The notes under the pieces: model-generated
Told to the model about the DNA's origin: nothing
Database searches by the model: none
Seen by the model: only the letters and a program-made list of their open reading frames with translations
Assembly (NCBI GenBank): GCA_964405075.1
Contig: CAYOMP010000116.1
Span: 1-8,801 of the forward strand
Source of the DNA: CAYOMP01 sp964405075
Lineage (GTDB): Bacteria; Bacillota; Clostridia; Lachnospirales; Lachnospiraceae
Direction: 5' to 3'
DNA length: 8,801 nucleotides
In this document: positions 1 through 5,869 of the stretch, piece by piece
Numbering within the stretch: position 1 is the stretch's first letter
Layout: each line of letters starts with the position of its first letter
Made by a program: the position numbers and the translations under genes

Positions 1-425
1 GGATTTTCATAATTCACCAGTTTCAAATACCATGGAATTTCTACCCCTTTATATGTTGTTACCTCATCCCCTGTTTGCCAATCGTCAAACGCATGCATAT
101 TGTTGTTATATTCATTAACTGTTACCACATTTTCTACCACTTTATTAATATTGCTGACACTGTTCATTACTTCCTCATATTCTGTAGTCAAATCATTTAA
201 TGCCACAATAGTAATATCATATTCGTTTTCCATTTGCTTAATTTCACTCTTTAACTCTGTATTAGCATTTAACAAGCCAAAAATAGTACCAATACTTACT
301 GCAATGTATCCTCCTATTATTGCTTTCTTAGCCAAACGTTTCATTCGCTCTATTTTCTTAACTTTTTCAAAATTATTCATTTCAAACAGAATATCTTCAT
401 GTTCTTTGCCTAAATATCCATCCAT
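1..425 (-). CDS. Unrecognised single-pass membrane protein, N-terminal part (cut by window edge)
   Basis: The frame reads from ATG at 425-423 to the window edge without a stop, giving 141 complete codons; the C-terminal part lies outside. I do not recognise the family. Residues 1-34 are charged and end in a basic stretch (KKIERMKRLAKK, about 23-34). One hydrophobic segment follows (about 35-53, AIIGGYIAVSIGTIFGLLN). Residues 55-104 are polar, with heptad-like Leu/Ile/Val spacing that suggests a short coiled coil, then a Trp/Tyr-containing stretch (about 116-140). By the positive-inside rule the N-terminus is cytoplasmic and the rest is outside the cell. A GAGGGA ribosome site lies 5 bases upstream (431-436), and a promoter lies at 476-505. 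The opposite strand is also open here, but this frame has the ribosome site, the promoter and a sensible protein architecture. The gene is real with fair confidence; its function is unknown. Confidence 0.72.
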   Translation of the reverse strand, partial: MDGYLGKEHEDILFEMNNFEKVKKIERMKRLAKKAIIGGYIAVSIGTIFGLLNANTELKSEIKQMENEYDITIVALNDLTTEYEEVMNSVSNINKVVENVVTVNEYNNNMHAFDDWQTGDEVTTYKGVEIPWYLKLVNYEN

Positions 426-475
426 AGTGATCCCTCTCTTCTGCATTCTCCCCATATATAGGAAAATTGTACCAC

Positions 476-505
476 ATTGTACTATTTTTTCCTACATTAT
501 GTAAA
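476..505 (-). promoter_or_regulatory. Sigma-A-type promoter of the membrane-protein gene
   Basis: On the minus strand, TTTACA (500-505) and TACAAT (476-481) are separated by 18 bases, each 5 of 6 to consensus. The -10 lies about 50 bases upstream of the ATG at 425. The -10 is contained in one copy of a direct repeat ATTGTAC (plus strand 466-472 and 476-482, 10-base period), which could be an operator. This was called by eye. Confidence 0.55.
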
Positions 506-553
506 TCAAATTCTTATAAAAAAACTATAAACCACTTTATATTTTTTTAAGAG

Positions 554-582
554 TTGCAAAATTTCTCAAATATCTCTATACT
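554..582 (+). promoter_or_regulatory. Sigma-A-type promoter of aroC
   Basis: TTGCAA (554-559) and TATACT (577-582) are separated by 17 bases, about 40 bases upstream of the aroC start. It is divergent from the promoter at 476-505, with about 48 bases between the two -35 boxes. The leader is too short for a riboswitch or T-box, and I see no attenuator in it. Confidence 0.6.
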
Positions 583-621
583 ATTGATTTAGGTAAAAAA
601 ATATTACGGAGGAAATAATTA

Positions 622-1725
622 ATGTCGGGTTCAATATACGGAAATTTATTCAGAATATCTACTTGGGGTGAATCCCATGGAAAAGGAGTTGGCGTCGTTG
701 TAGACGGTTGCCCTGCTGGTCTTGATTTATGTGAGGATGATATTCAGCAGTTTTTAAATAGAAGAAAACCAGGTCAGTCAAAATTTTCTACTCCTAGAAA
801 GGAAGACGATGCTGTAGAAATATTATCAGGAGTTTTTGAGGGAAAAACTACTGGAACACCTATTTCAATGGTTATATTTAATAAACAGCAACGTTCTGCT
901 GATTATAGTGAAATTGCCAGTTACTACAGACCAGGACATGCTGATTTAACATTTGATGCCAAATATGGTTTTAGAGATTACAGAGGTGGCGGACGTTCCT
1001 CAGGTAGAGAAACAATAGGTCGTGTTGCCGCTGGTGCAATCGCAAGCAAAATTCTTTCTCAAATTGGAGTAAAAGTAACTGCTTATACTAAATCCATAGG
1101 ACCTGTTGAAATCTCAGATTTTGATATAAACGAAAGAGATAATAATGCACTTAATATGCCAGACAAGGTTGCTGCTGAAAAAGCTGCAAAATATCTTGAA
1201 GAGTGCTTGTCCAATGAAAACTCTTCCGGTGGTTCTATTGAGTGTGTAATTAACGGTTGTCCTATTGGTGTAGGCGAACCTGTCTTTGAAAAGTTAAGTG
1301 CTAATCTAGCCAAAGCCATCACTTCGATTGGTGCAGTCAAAGCATTTGAAATCGGAGATGGTTTTCAGGTAGCTCAAGCTACAGGTCTTTCAAATAATGA
1401 CGCATATAAATATGACGATAATGGCAATATTACAAAATTAACAAATCATTCAGGTGGAATATTAGGTGGCATTAGCGATGGAAGTGATATTATACTTCGT
1501 GCCTACATCAAACCTACCCCTTCAATTCACGCCACTCAGAACACTATAAATAAGTCTGGCGAAAATATTGAAGTAAATATAAAAGGACGTCATGATCCTA
1601 TTATCGTTCCTCGAGCTGTAGTTGTAATAGAATCAATGGCTGCTATTGCTCTAGTTGATATGCTATTTATGAGTATGACTTCAAGAATGGATACGCTTGT
1701 AGATTTTTTCAAAAAAATTTCTTAG
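622..1725 (+). CDS. aroC: Chorismate synthase
   Basis: Catalyses the last shikimate-pathway step in the cytoplasm: 5-enolpyruvylshikimate 3-phosphate to chorismate, by trans elimination of phosphate with reduced FMN. At 367 residues it has the normal bacterial length. Visible family hallmarks are GESHG (16-20, including the conserved His19), RPGHAD (103-108, with His106), the Arg/Gly-rich RGGGRSSGRET (121-131) and the C-terminal GRHDP plus PRA block (322-332). All expected motifs are intact, and the final residues after about 345 are a short variable tail. The start is supported by GGAGG at 608-612, 9 bases upstream of ATG. The gene is alone on the plus strand, with its own promoter (554-582) and a downstream hairpin (1881-1964); no other shikimate gene is adjacent. 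A flavin reductase is not visible, so whether the enzyme is mono- or bifunctional cannot be judged; most bacterial forms need reduced FMN supplied. Confidence 0.98.
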   Translation: MSGSIYGNLFRISTWGESHGKGVGVVVDGCPAGLDLCEDDIQQFLNRRKPGQSKFSTPRKEDDAVEILSGVFEGKTTGTPISMVIFNKQQRSADYSEIASYYRPGHADLTFDAKYGFRDYRGGGRSSGRETIGRVAAGAIASKILSQIGVKVTAYTKSIGPVEISDFDINERDNNALNMPDKVAAEKAAKYLEECLSNENSSGGSIECVINGCPIGVGEPVFEKLSANLAKAITSIGAVKAFEIGDGFQVAQATGLSNNDAYKYDDNGNITKLTNHSGGILGGISDGSDIILRAYIKPTPSIHATQNTINKSGENIEVNIKGRHDPIIVPRAVVVIESMAAIALVDMLFMSMTSRMDTLVDFFKKIS

Positions 1726-1880
1726 GTTAAATATATTGAATATTTCATTATTTATCTTATGAATTACAAGTATTCTACACTAAACGATAGAAAATATGTC
1801 TTACAAGTTTCAAGTTATTGTAATGCTTTTTGCATACTTACGTAAACCTAGCATTTTCTTCACGATTAGTGCTAATTATA

Positions 1881-1964
1881 AAATAAGCAATTGTCAATGA
1901 AACATATCCAAAAGGTTAGCCCTAAAATCTAACTTAAATGTTTCACTTTAACAATTGCTTATTT
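1881..1964. terminator. Long bidirectional hairpin between convergent genes
   Basis: AAATAAGCAATTGT (1881-1894) pairs perfectly with 1951-1964 (14 bp). After a small internal loop, TGAAACAT (1898-1905) pairs with 1938-1945 (8 bp), and GTTAG (1915-1919) can pair with CTAAC (1929-1933). U-rich runs flank the stem on both sides. It lies between the aroC stop and the stop of the minus-strand gene, whose last codon begins at the very next base (1965), so it can terminate both transcripts. It is longer than a minimal terminator, so a small palindromic repeat is an alternative. The preceding 1726-1880 is AT-rich with no gene I can support. Confidence 0.7.
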
Positions 1965-2426
1965 TTATTTAATAAGAATATCTTTCAAAATAGTTCTTTC
2001 TAATATTTCAGCTGCTTCGCGAACTTTTTGCGAGCAAGGTCTTTTCTTATAATACTCTTCTGTTCTAAGTTCCGGCGATGCTGACTCTGGCATTTTTTCT
2101 AATCCCAATAGTTGCCTACAAATAATTGTTCCATTTATTTTCTTAAATTCATCTGCCAACATTCTTACTGTTTCATAATTTTCGGTTTTTCCTTCTTGAT
2201 TTTTAGGATCTGTATTTCCATTAATTAATCCTGCAATCATAAACATTCCTGACACTGCACCACACACTTCTCTCATTCTTCCCATTCCTCCGCCAAATGA
2301 GCAAGATAATTTAAGTGCTGTTTCTTTCTCTATTCCAAACATATCTGAATACGTCATAAATATTGCCTGTGCACAATTATAGCCACTTTCAAAATTTGCA
2401 ACTGCTTGTTCTACTCTGCTTTCCAT
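1965..2426 (-). CDS. C_GCAxxG_C_C family protein (putative redox-active cysteine protein)
   Basis: A 153-residue soluble protein with no signal peptide or membrane segment. It fits the C_GCAxxG_C_C family (Pfam-type name from its cysteine pattern). The visible features are FESGYNCAQAIF (Cys18), SCSFGGGMGR (Cys42), VCGAVSG (Cys55), ICRQLLG (Cys103) and PCSQKV (Cys131). These conserved cysteines and the Gly-rich segment suggest metal or redox chemistry; the biochemical role of the family is poorly defined and I assign none. The length matches the family. The start is supported by GAGGAG at 2434-2439, 7 bases upstream of ATG. It lies 69 bases downstream of the SEC-C gene on the same strand, behind a terminator-like hairpin (2457-2484), with little room for a separate promoter. 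It is therefore probably expressed by partial read-through. Family call is confident; function is open. Confidence 0.9.
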   Translation of the reverse strand: MESRVEQAVANFESGYNCAQAIFMTYSDMFGIEKETALKLSCSFGGGMGRMREVCGAVSGMFMIAGLINGNTDPKNQEGKTENYETVRMLADEFKKINGTIICRQLLGLEKMPESASPELRTEEYYKKRPCSQKVREAAEILERTILKDILIK

Positions 2427-2450
2427 TTATTTTCTCCTCGCTGCTCTCGT

Positions 2451-2484
2451 AAATAAAACCAGCGACTCCTACGAATCACTGGTT
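2451..2484 (-). terminator. Intercistronic hairpin terminator or attenuator
   Basis: Read on the minus strand, AACCAGTGATTC pairs with GAGTCGCTGGTT across a 4-base GTAG loop (2484 to 2457). This is a 12-bp stem with two G-U pairs, followed by TTATTT. It lies 11 bases after the SEC-C stop, and its U-tract ends only about 12 bases before the ribosome site of the next gene (2434-2439). It probably lowers, rather than abolishes, expression of the downstream gene. Confidence 0.75.
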
Positions 2485-2495
2485 CCATCTATACA

Positions 2496-2996
2496 TTATT
2501 TACCACAACATTTTTTATATTTTTTGCCTGAACCACATGGACATGGATCATTTCTTCCAACTTTTTTCTCTTTAACAACTGTACCAGATTTTTTCTGTTT
2601 TAAGTATAATTCTTTTCTCTCTGCTTCTGATAATAAAGCATCCCATTCTGGAAGTGTGTATAACCATTCAGCCTTAGCTTCTACCATATTATAATATAAT
2701 TTCTGACAATCAAATCCTAAGTTAACTACAGTATCCTCTGTCATTTCATCTATAGGATTTTCTTCCTTTAAACTGTCATTAATTCCATCTAAGAAACCAA
2801 CCATAGTCATTAAATCTGTATTATATTTTTCAGCTAATTCCTTAACTGTACCAGTAACAACAATATCTGGTGTTGATAAAATCTGTTTGTAAATTCCTGT
2901 TTCTACTTCAAAATAAGCATTCCAAATCTTATCACTGTCTTTCTGACTTAAATTCTGATTATATGCGAATTCTCTCCATGTCTGTAATAATCCCAT
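2496..2996 (-). CDS. SEC-C metal-binding-motif protein
   Basis: A 166-residue cytoplasmic protein ending in a textbook SEC-C motif: GRNDPCPCGSGKKYKKCC (147-164), with zinc-ligand cysteines at 152, 154, 163 and 164. This motif is known from the SecA C-terminus, where it binds zinc and helps contact SecB or ribosomes, and it recurs as a C-terminal tag in many unrelated proteins. The N-terminal 140 residues are mostly helical and acidic, with several Trp/Tyr residues. I do not recognise a named domain there, so the role is unknown and it should not be called SecA. The start is supported by AAGGA at 3006-3010, 9 bases upstream, and a good promoter at 3047-3075. It is the first gene of a probable two-gene unit with the C_GCAxxG_C_C gene, although a hairpin separates them. 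Confidence 0.92.
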   Translation of the reverse strand: MGLLQTWREFAYNQNLSQKDSDKIWNAYFEVETGIYKQILSTPDIVVTGTVKELAEKYNTDLMTMVGFLDGINDSLKEENPIDEMTEDTVVNLGFDCQKLYYNMVEAKAEWLYTLPEWDALLSEAERKELYLKQKKSGTVVKEKKVGRNDPCPCGSGKKYKKCCGK

Positions 2997-3046
2997 AATC
3001 TACCATCCTTTATTTACTTTAGTAATTTTGTATTCACAATGAATAT

Positions 3047-3075
3047 AGTATATAATATTTCAACATTTTTTTCAA
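3047..3075 (-). promoter_or_regulatory. Sigma-A-type promoter of the SEC-C gene
   Basis: On the minus strand, TTGAAA (3070-3075) and TATACT (3047-3052) are separated by 17 bases, followed by an AT-rich leader of about 45 bases to the ATG at 2996. The -35 lies only a few bases past the U-tract of the serA terminator, so termination and re-initiation are packed together. Confidence 0.7.
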
Positions 3076-3140
3076 TATAAAAAGGAGTATCGCTATACTA
3101 AATGCTTACTTTCCGAAAACATTGCATCACGATACTCCTT
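3076..3140 (-). terminator. Terminator of the serC-serA operon
   Basis: AAGGAGTATCG (3082-3092) and its exact complement (3130-3140) form an 11-bp stem. On the minus strand it is followed by a U-rich run (TTTTTATAT, continuing to about 3076). The loop is 37 bases and can form a small inner ATGC/GCAT pairing (3102-3105 with 3124-3127). It lies about 110 bases after the serA stop. The large loop is unusual for an intrinsic terminator, but the position and U-tract fit. Confidence 0.68.
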
Positions 3141-3174
3141 CTAGGGGAGGATAAGTATTCTTTCTTCTTTGGTT

Positions 3175-3241
3175 TTACAGAAAAACCTTTCTGTAATTAT
3201 ATTCTCTCCAACCCTTATATTTATTATTCATTTATGAATAA
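3175..3241 (-). repeat. Two inverted repeats in the serA 3' untranslated region
   Basis: TTACAGAAA (3175-3183) pairs with TTTCTGTAA (3188-3196) across a 4-base loop: a 9-bp hairpin. An AT-only-flanked palindrome TTATTCAT/ATGAATAA lies at 3224-3241, just after the serA stop. Neither has a clear U-tract. The first overlaps an alternative GGTTTT/AAAACC pairing (minus strand), so the two folds exclude each other. They could be RNA 3'-end stabilising structures; chance is possible in such AT-rich DNA. Confidence 0.4.
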
Positions 3242-3249
3242 AATATTTA

Positions 3250-4413
3250 TTATTTTACAACTCGAACCTTGATAACGCCATCAATACTAGCTAATTCTTT
3301 AGCTACATCTGCTGTTACCTGTGATTCAGTATCCATAATTGTATAAGCAAAATCGCCTTTACTCTTATTAACCATATCTGAAATATTAATATTATGTTCA
3401 GCTAACTTGCTAGTGTACTGACCAATCATATTAGGTATATTCTTATGACACACTGCTACACGACCTGCCTTTGTTGGTACACCCATATCACATGCAGGAT
3501 AATTAACAGAATTTCTAATATTACCGTTTTCTAAGAAATCTCTAAGTTCTTCTACAGCCATCTTAGCACAGTTATCTTCTGACTCTTCTGTTGAAGCACC
3601 AAGATGTGGTGTCATAATAACACCTTCTTTATTAACTGTTGTAGGATTAGCAAAATCTGTAACATATTTTCTAAGTTTACCTTCTGCTAATGCTTTTACA
3701 ACTGCTTCTTCATCTACAAGTAAATCTCTTGCAAAGTTAAGAATAACTGCTGTATTCTTCATCATAGCGATAGCATCTGCACTAATCATGCCCTTAGTTG
3801 AATCTAATAATGGAACATGTACTGTAATAAAATCACATTCTCTGTAAATATCTTCTACATTTGTAATGTGTTTGATATTTCTAGATAATTTCCAAGCTGC
3901 ATCTACTGATACATATGGATCGTATCCATATACTTCCATTCCTAAATGAACAGCTGCGTTAGCAACCAATACCCCAATAGCTCCAAGTCCAATTACACCT
4001 AACTTTTTGCCTTTAATTTCAGTTCCGGCGAAATTCTTTTTAGCTTTCTCTGAACTCTTGGCGATATTTTCATCATCCTTGTTATCTTTGCACCACTGAA
4101 TACCTCCAACAACATCTCTTGATGCTAATAACATACCAGCTATTACTAATTCTTTAACACCATTTGCATTTGCACCTGGTGTATTGAATACGATAATACC
4201 TTTTTCAGCACATTTATCTAATGGAATATTATTAACTCCTGCACCAGCTCTGGCAATAGCATGTAATGAATCTGGTAAATCCAAATCATGCATAGCTGCA
4301 CTACGAACCAAAACCGCATCTGCTTGTGCAAAATCATCTGTTTTTTCATATTTATCATCAAATAAATCCAAACCAACATTAGCGATTGGATTTAAACAAT
4401 TATACTTATACAT
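3250..4413 (-). CDS. serA: D-3-phosphoglycerate dehydrogenase, short ACT-domain form
   Basis: Oxidises 3-phosphoglycerate to 3-phosphohydroxypyruvate with NAD+, the first committed step to serine. The 387 residues show a D-2-hydroxyacid dehydrogenase core. The NAD-binding motif is GLGAIG (142-147) with Asp165 at the end of the second strand. Arg229 lies in NFARDLLVDE, and the catalytic His270 lies in PHLGASTEE. A C-terminal ACT-like regulatory domain occupies about 317-387, suggesting feedback control by an amino acid, probably serine. It lacks the long intervening domain of the 520-residue SerA type. One oddity: where classical enzymes carry the catalytic Glu in a DVFxxEP motif, this protein reads DFANP (253-257), with Asn256 apparently in that place. 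GGAGGG (4420-4425) lies 6 bases from the ATG. It starts 28 bases after serC ends, so the two are surely one operon. The family is certain; phosphoglycerate specificity is strongly supported by serC. Confidence 0.93.
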   Translation of the reverse strand: MYKYNCLNPIANVGLDLFDDKYEKTDDFAQADAVLVRSAAMHDLDLPDSLHAIARAGAGVNNIPLDKCAEKGIIVFNTPGANANGVKELVIAGMLLASRDVVGGIQWCKDNKDDENIAKSSEKAKKNFAGTEIKGKKLGVIGLGAIGVLVANAAVHLGMEVYGYDPYVSVDAAWKLSRNIKHITNVEDIYRECDFITVHVPLLDSTKGMISADAIAMMKNTAVILNFARDLLVDEEAVVKALAEGKLRKYVTDFANPTTVNKEGVIMTPHLGASTEESEDNCAKMAVEELRDFLENGNIRNSVNYPACDMGVPTKAGRVAVCHKNIPNMIGQYTSKLAEHNINISDMVNKSKGDFAYTIMDTESQVTADVAKELASIDGVIKVRVVK

Positions 4414-4441
4414 ATATTTCCCTCCAAAAACTCCCTAATTA

Positions 4442-5524
4442 CTATTTATTCTCAGCTTCGAATTTCTTCATAAATTCAACTAATTTCTCTACACCTTCGA
4501 TTGGCATAGCGTTGTAGATACTAGCTCTCATACCACCAACAGTTCTATGTCCTTTAAGGTTTTCAAATCCAGCTTCTTTTGCTTCTTTTACAAATTTAGC
4601 ATCTAATTCTTCTGAACCAGTTACAAATGGTACGTTCATTAATGAACGATCTTCTTTTCTAACTGTTCCTTTGAATAATTCACTCTGGTCTAAGAAATCA
4701 TAAAGAATTGCTGCTTTCTTTTCATTATGTTCTTTCATCTTTTCAAGACCACCCATGTTCTTGATCCATTTGAATACTTTACCACAGATATAAATACCAT
4801 ACGCTGGTGGTGTATTATATAATGATTTGTTATCAGCATGAACTTTATATTTCAACATTGTTGGTGTTCCTTCTAATGTATCTTCAGTAATTAAATCTTC
4901 TCTGATGATTACAATAACAACACCTGCTGGTCCAATGTTTTTCTGAACCCCACCATAAATCACACCGTATTTAGTTACATCAACTGGTTCTGATAAGAAA
5001 CATGATGATACATCTGATACTAATACTTTACCTTTTGTGTTTGGTAATGTTTTAAATTTTGTTCCATATATTGTATTATTTTCGCAAATATATACATAGT
5101 CTGCATCTTCACTGATTGGAAGATCAGAACAATCTGGTATGTAAGAAAATGTTTCATCTTCTGAACTTGCAATTTTATTTGCTTTTCCATACATCTGTGC
5201 TTCCTGGTATGCTTTCTTAGCCCACTGACCAGTAACAATATAATCTGCAACTTTATTTTTCATAAGATTCATAGGAATCATAGCAAACTGCTGTGATGCT
5301 CCGCCCTGTAAGAAAAGAACCTTATAGTTATCAGGAATGTTCATTAAATCACGTAAATCCTGTTCAGCTTCGTTTATAATCTCTTCATAAGCTTTCGATC
5401 TATGACTCATTTCCATTACCGACATGCCTGTTCCCTTATAATCTAACATTTCTGCCGCTGCTTCTTTTAATACTTCTTCAGGCAATACCGCTGGCCCTGC
5501 TGAAAAATTGTACACTCTACTCAC
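4442..5524 (-). CDS. serC: Phosphoserine aminotransferase
   Basis: A PLP enzyme converting 3-phosphohydroxypyruvate plus glutamate to 3-phosphoserine and 2-oxoglutarate; the same family also serves pyridoxal phosphate synthesis in some bacteria. At 360 residues it has the usual length. Motifs seen: YNFSAGPAVLP at the N-terminus, SHRS (40-43, His41/Arg42 as phosphate-binding residues in the family), GGASQQF (74-80), VSDVSS (169-174, with Asp171 for the PLP ring nitrogen) and GVQKNIGPAG (192-201, with the PLP-binding Lys195). Near the C-terminus, GHRTVGGMRASIYNAM is typical. The start codon is GTG (plus-strand CAC at 5522-5524). An ideal AAGGAGG (5533-5539) lies 8 bases upstream, and the protein begins exactly at the conserved N-terminus, so this start is secure. 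It is first in the serC-serA operon. I found no convincing promoter upstream, but two repeat structures lie there (5569-5584 and 5606-5633). Confidence 0.97.
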   Translation of the reverse strand: MSRVYNFSAGPAVLPEEVLKEAAAEMLDYKGTGMSVMEMSHRSKAYEEIINEAEQDLRDLMNIPDNYKVLFLQGGASQQFAMIPMNLMKNKVADYIVTGQWAKKAYQEAQMYGKANKIASSEDETFSYIPDCSDLPISEDADYVYICENNTIYGTKFKTLPNTKGKVLVSDVSSCFLSEPVDVTKYGVIYGGVQKNIGPAGVVIVIIREDLITEDTLEGTPTMLKYKVHADNKSLYNTPPAYGIYICGKVFKWIKNMGGLEKMKEHNEKKAAILYDFLDQSELFKGTVRKEDRSLMNVPFVTGSEELDAKFVKEAKEAGFENLKGHRTVGGMRASIYNAMPIEGVEKLVEFMKKFEAENK

Positions 5525-5568
5525 TTTTGTTTCCTCCTTAAAATTAACTACATTATTTATACTTCTTT

Positions 5569-5584
5569 GAATGCTCCTGCATTC
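5569..5584. repeat. Short palindrome in the serC leader
   Basis: GAATGC (5569-5574), TCCT, GCATTC (5579-5584): a perfect 6-bp inverted repeat with a 4-base spacer, about 45 bases upstream of the serC start codon. It could be an operator half-site pair or a leader hairpin. It is short enough to be chance. Confidence 0.35.
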
Positions 5585-5605
5585 TTAATATATATTCATG
5601 AACAA

Positions 5606-5633
5606 ACCCTATTTATGCAAAACTACCCTATTT
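5606..5633. repeat. Direct repeat upstream of serC
   Basis: ACCCTATTT occurs at 5606-5614 and again at 5625-5633, a 19-base period or just under two helical turns. On the minus strand it reads AAATAGGGT. It lies in the likely promoter area of serC, so a tandem regulator site is possible. No known regulator is assigned. Confidence 0.4.
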
Positions 5634-5650
5634 TTACATTATCTGGTTAC

Positions 5651-5686
5651 AATAAACCCCGCTCTTAAACAAAAGCGGGGTTTATT
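5651..5686. terminator. Strong hairpin terminator after ilvB
   Basis: AATAAACCCCGCT (5651-5663) pairs perfectly with AGCGGGGTTTATT (5674-5686) across a 10-base loop: a 13-bp stem with a GC-rich core. Its AT-rich ends provide U-runs on both strands, so it is potentially bidirectional. The active use is to end the ilvD-ilvB transcript, about 185 bases after the ilvB stop and about 125 bases before serC. Confidence 0.88.
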
Positions 5687-5760
5687 TTGTTCAATCACTT
5701 CACTTATTTTAACTCTTTGTTATTTTTTAGTCAATAGGTATTCTCCAAAAACTTACATTT

Positions 5761-5777
5761 GTCCGCACCACGCGGAC
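5761..5777. repeat. GC-rich hairpin in the ilvB 3' untranslated region
   Basis: GTCCGC (5761-5766), ACCAC, GCGGAC (5772-5777): a perfect 6-bp GC-rich stem in otherwise very AT-rich DNA, about 93 bases after the ilvB stop. There is no good U-tract on the minus strand. It may be a palindromic repeat unit or an RNA-stabilising hairpin. Confidence 0.5.
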
Positions 5778-5869
5778 TTTATAATAATCCTAAATTCTTT
5801 ACAAAAGCTAAAATACTTATCCAAAGCCCTCTTTACGAAAGACAGCTAGTTATCATTTCACGTTTATTA

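Larger units (their letters stand above)
5525..5869. other. Intergenic region between ilvB end and serC start
   Basis: 345 bases with no supportable gene. In minus-strand order it holds a small TCTTT/AAAGA hairpin (5830-5842), a GC-rich hairpin (5761-5777), the ilvB terminator (5651-5686), two 9-base direct repeats (5606-5614 and 5625-5633), a palindrome (5569-5584) and the serC ribosome site (5533-5539). The serC promoter must lie between about 5540 and 5650, but I cannot fix a good -35/-10 pair. I see no T-box consensus, so serine control by T-box is not supported. A plus-strand open frame at 5598-5849 has no ribosome site and runs through the terminator; I do not call it. Confidence 0.6.

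Noticed and set aside
100..504. Plus-strand 134-codon open frame
   Set aside because: It is antisense to the membrane-protein gene, has no ribosome site, and its hydrophobic Ser/Phe/Leu-rich product is typical of the reverse of an AT-rich coding region.
1083..1340. Minus-strand open frame inside aroC
   Set aside because: It lies wholly within a confidently identified gene and has no ribosome site or known motif.
1763..1824. ATTACAA/TTGTAAT inverted repeat downstream of aroC
   Set aside because: Only 7 bp, AT-rich, with a 48-base loop; expected by chance in this composition.
3175..3231. 18-codon minus-strand frame downstream of serA
   Set aside because: No ribosome site, AT-rich low-information sequence, and its end coincides with a hairpin.
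5598..5849. Plus-strand 83-codon open frame between serC and ilvB
   Set aside because: No ribosome site upstream, it runs through the strong hairpin at 5651-5686, and the translation has no recognisable features.
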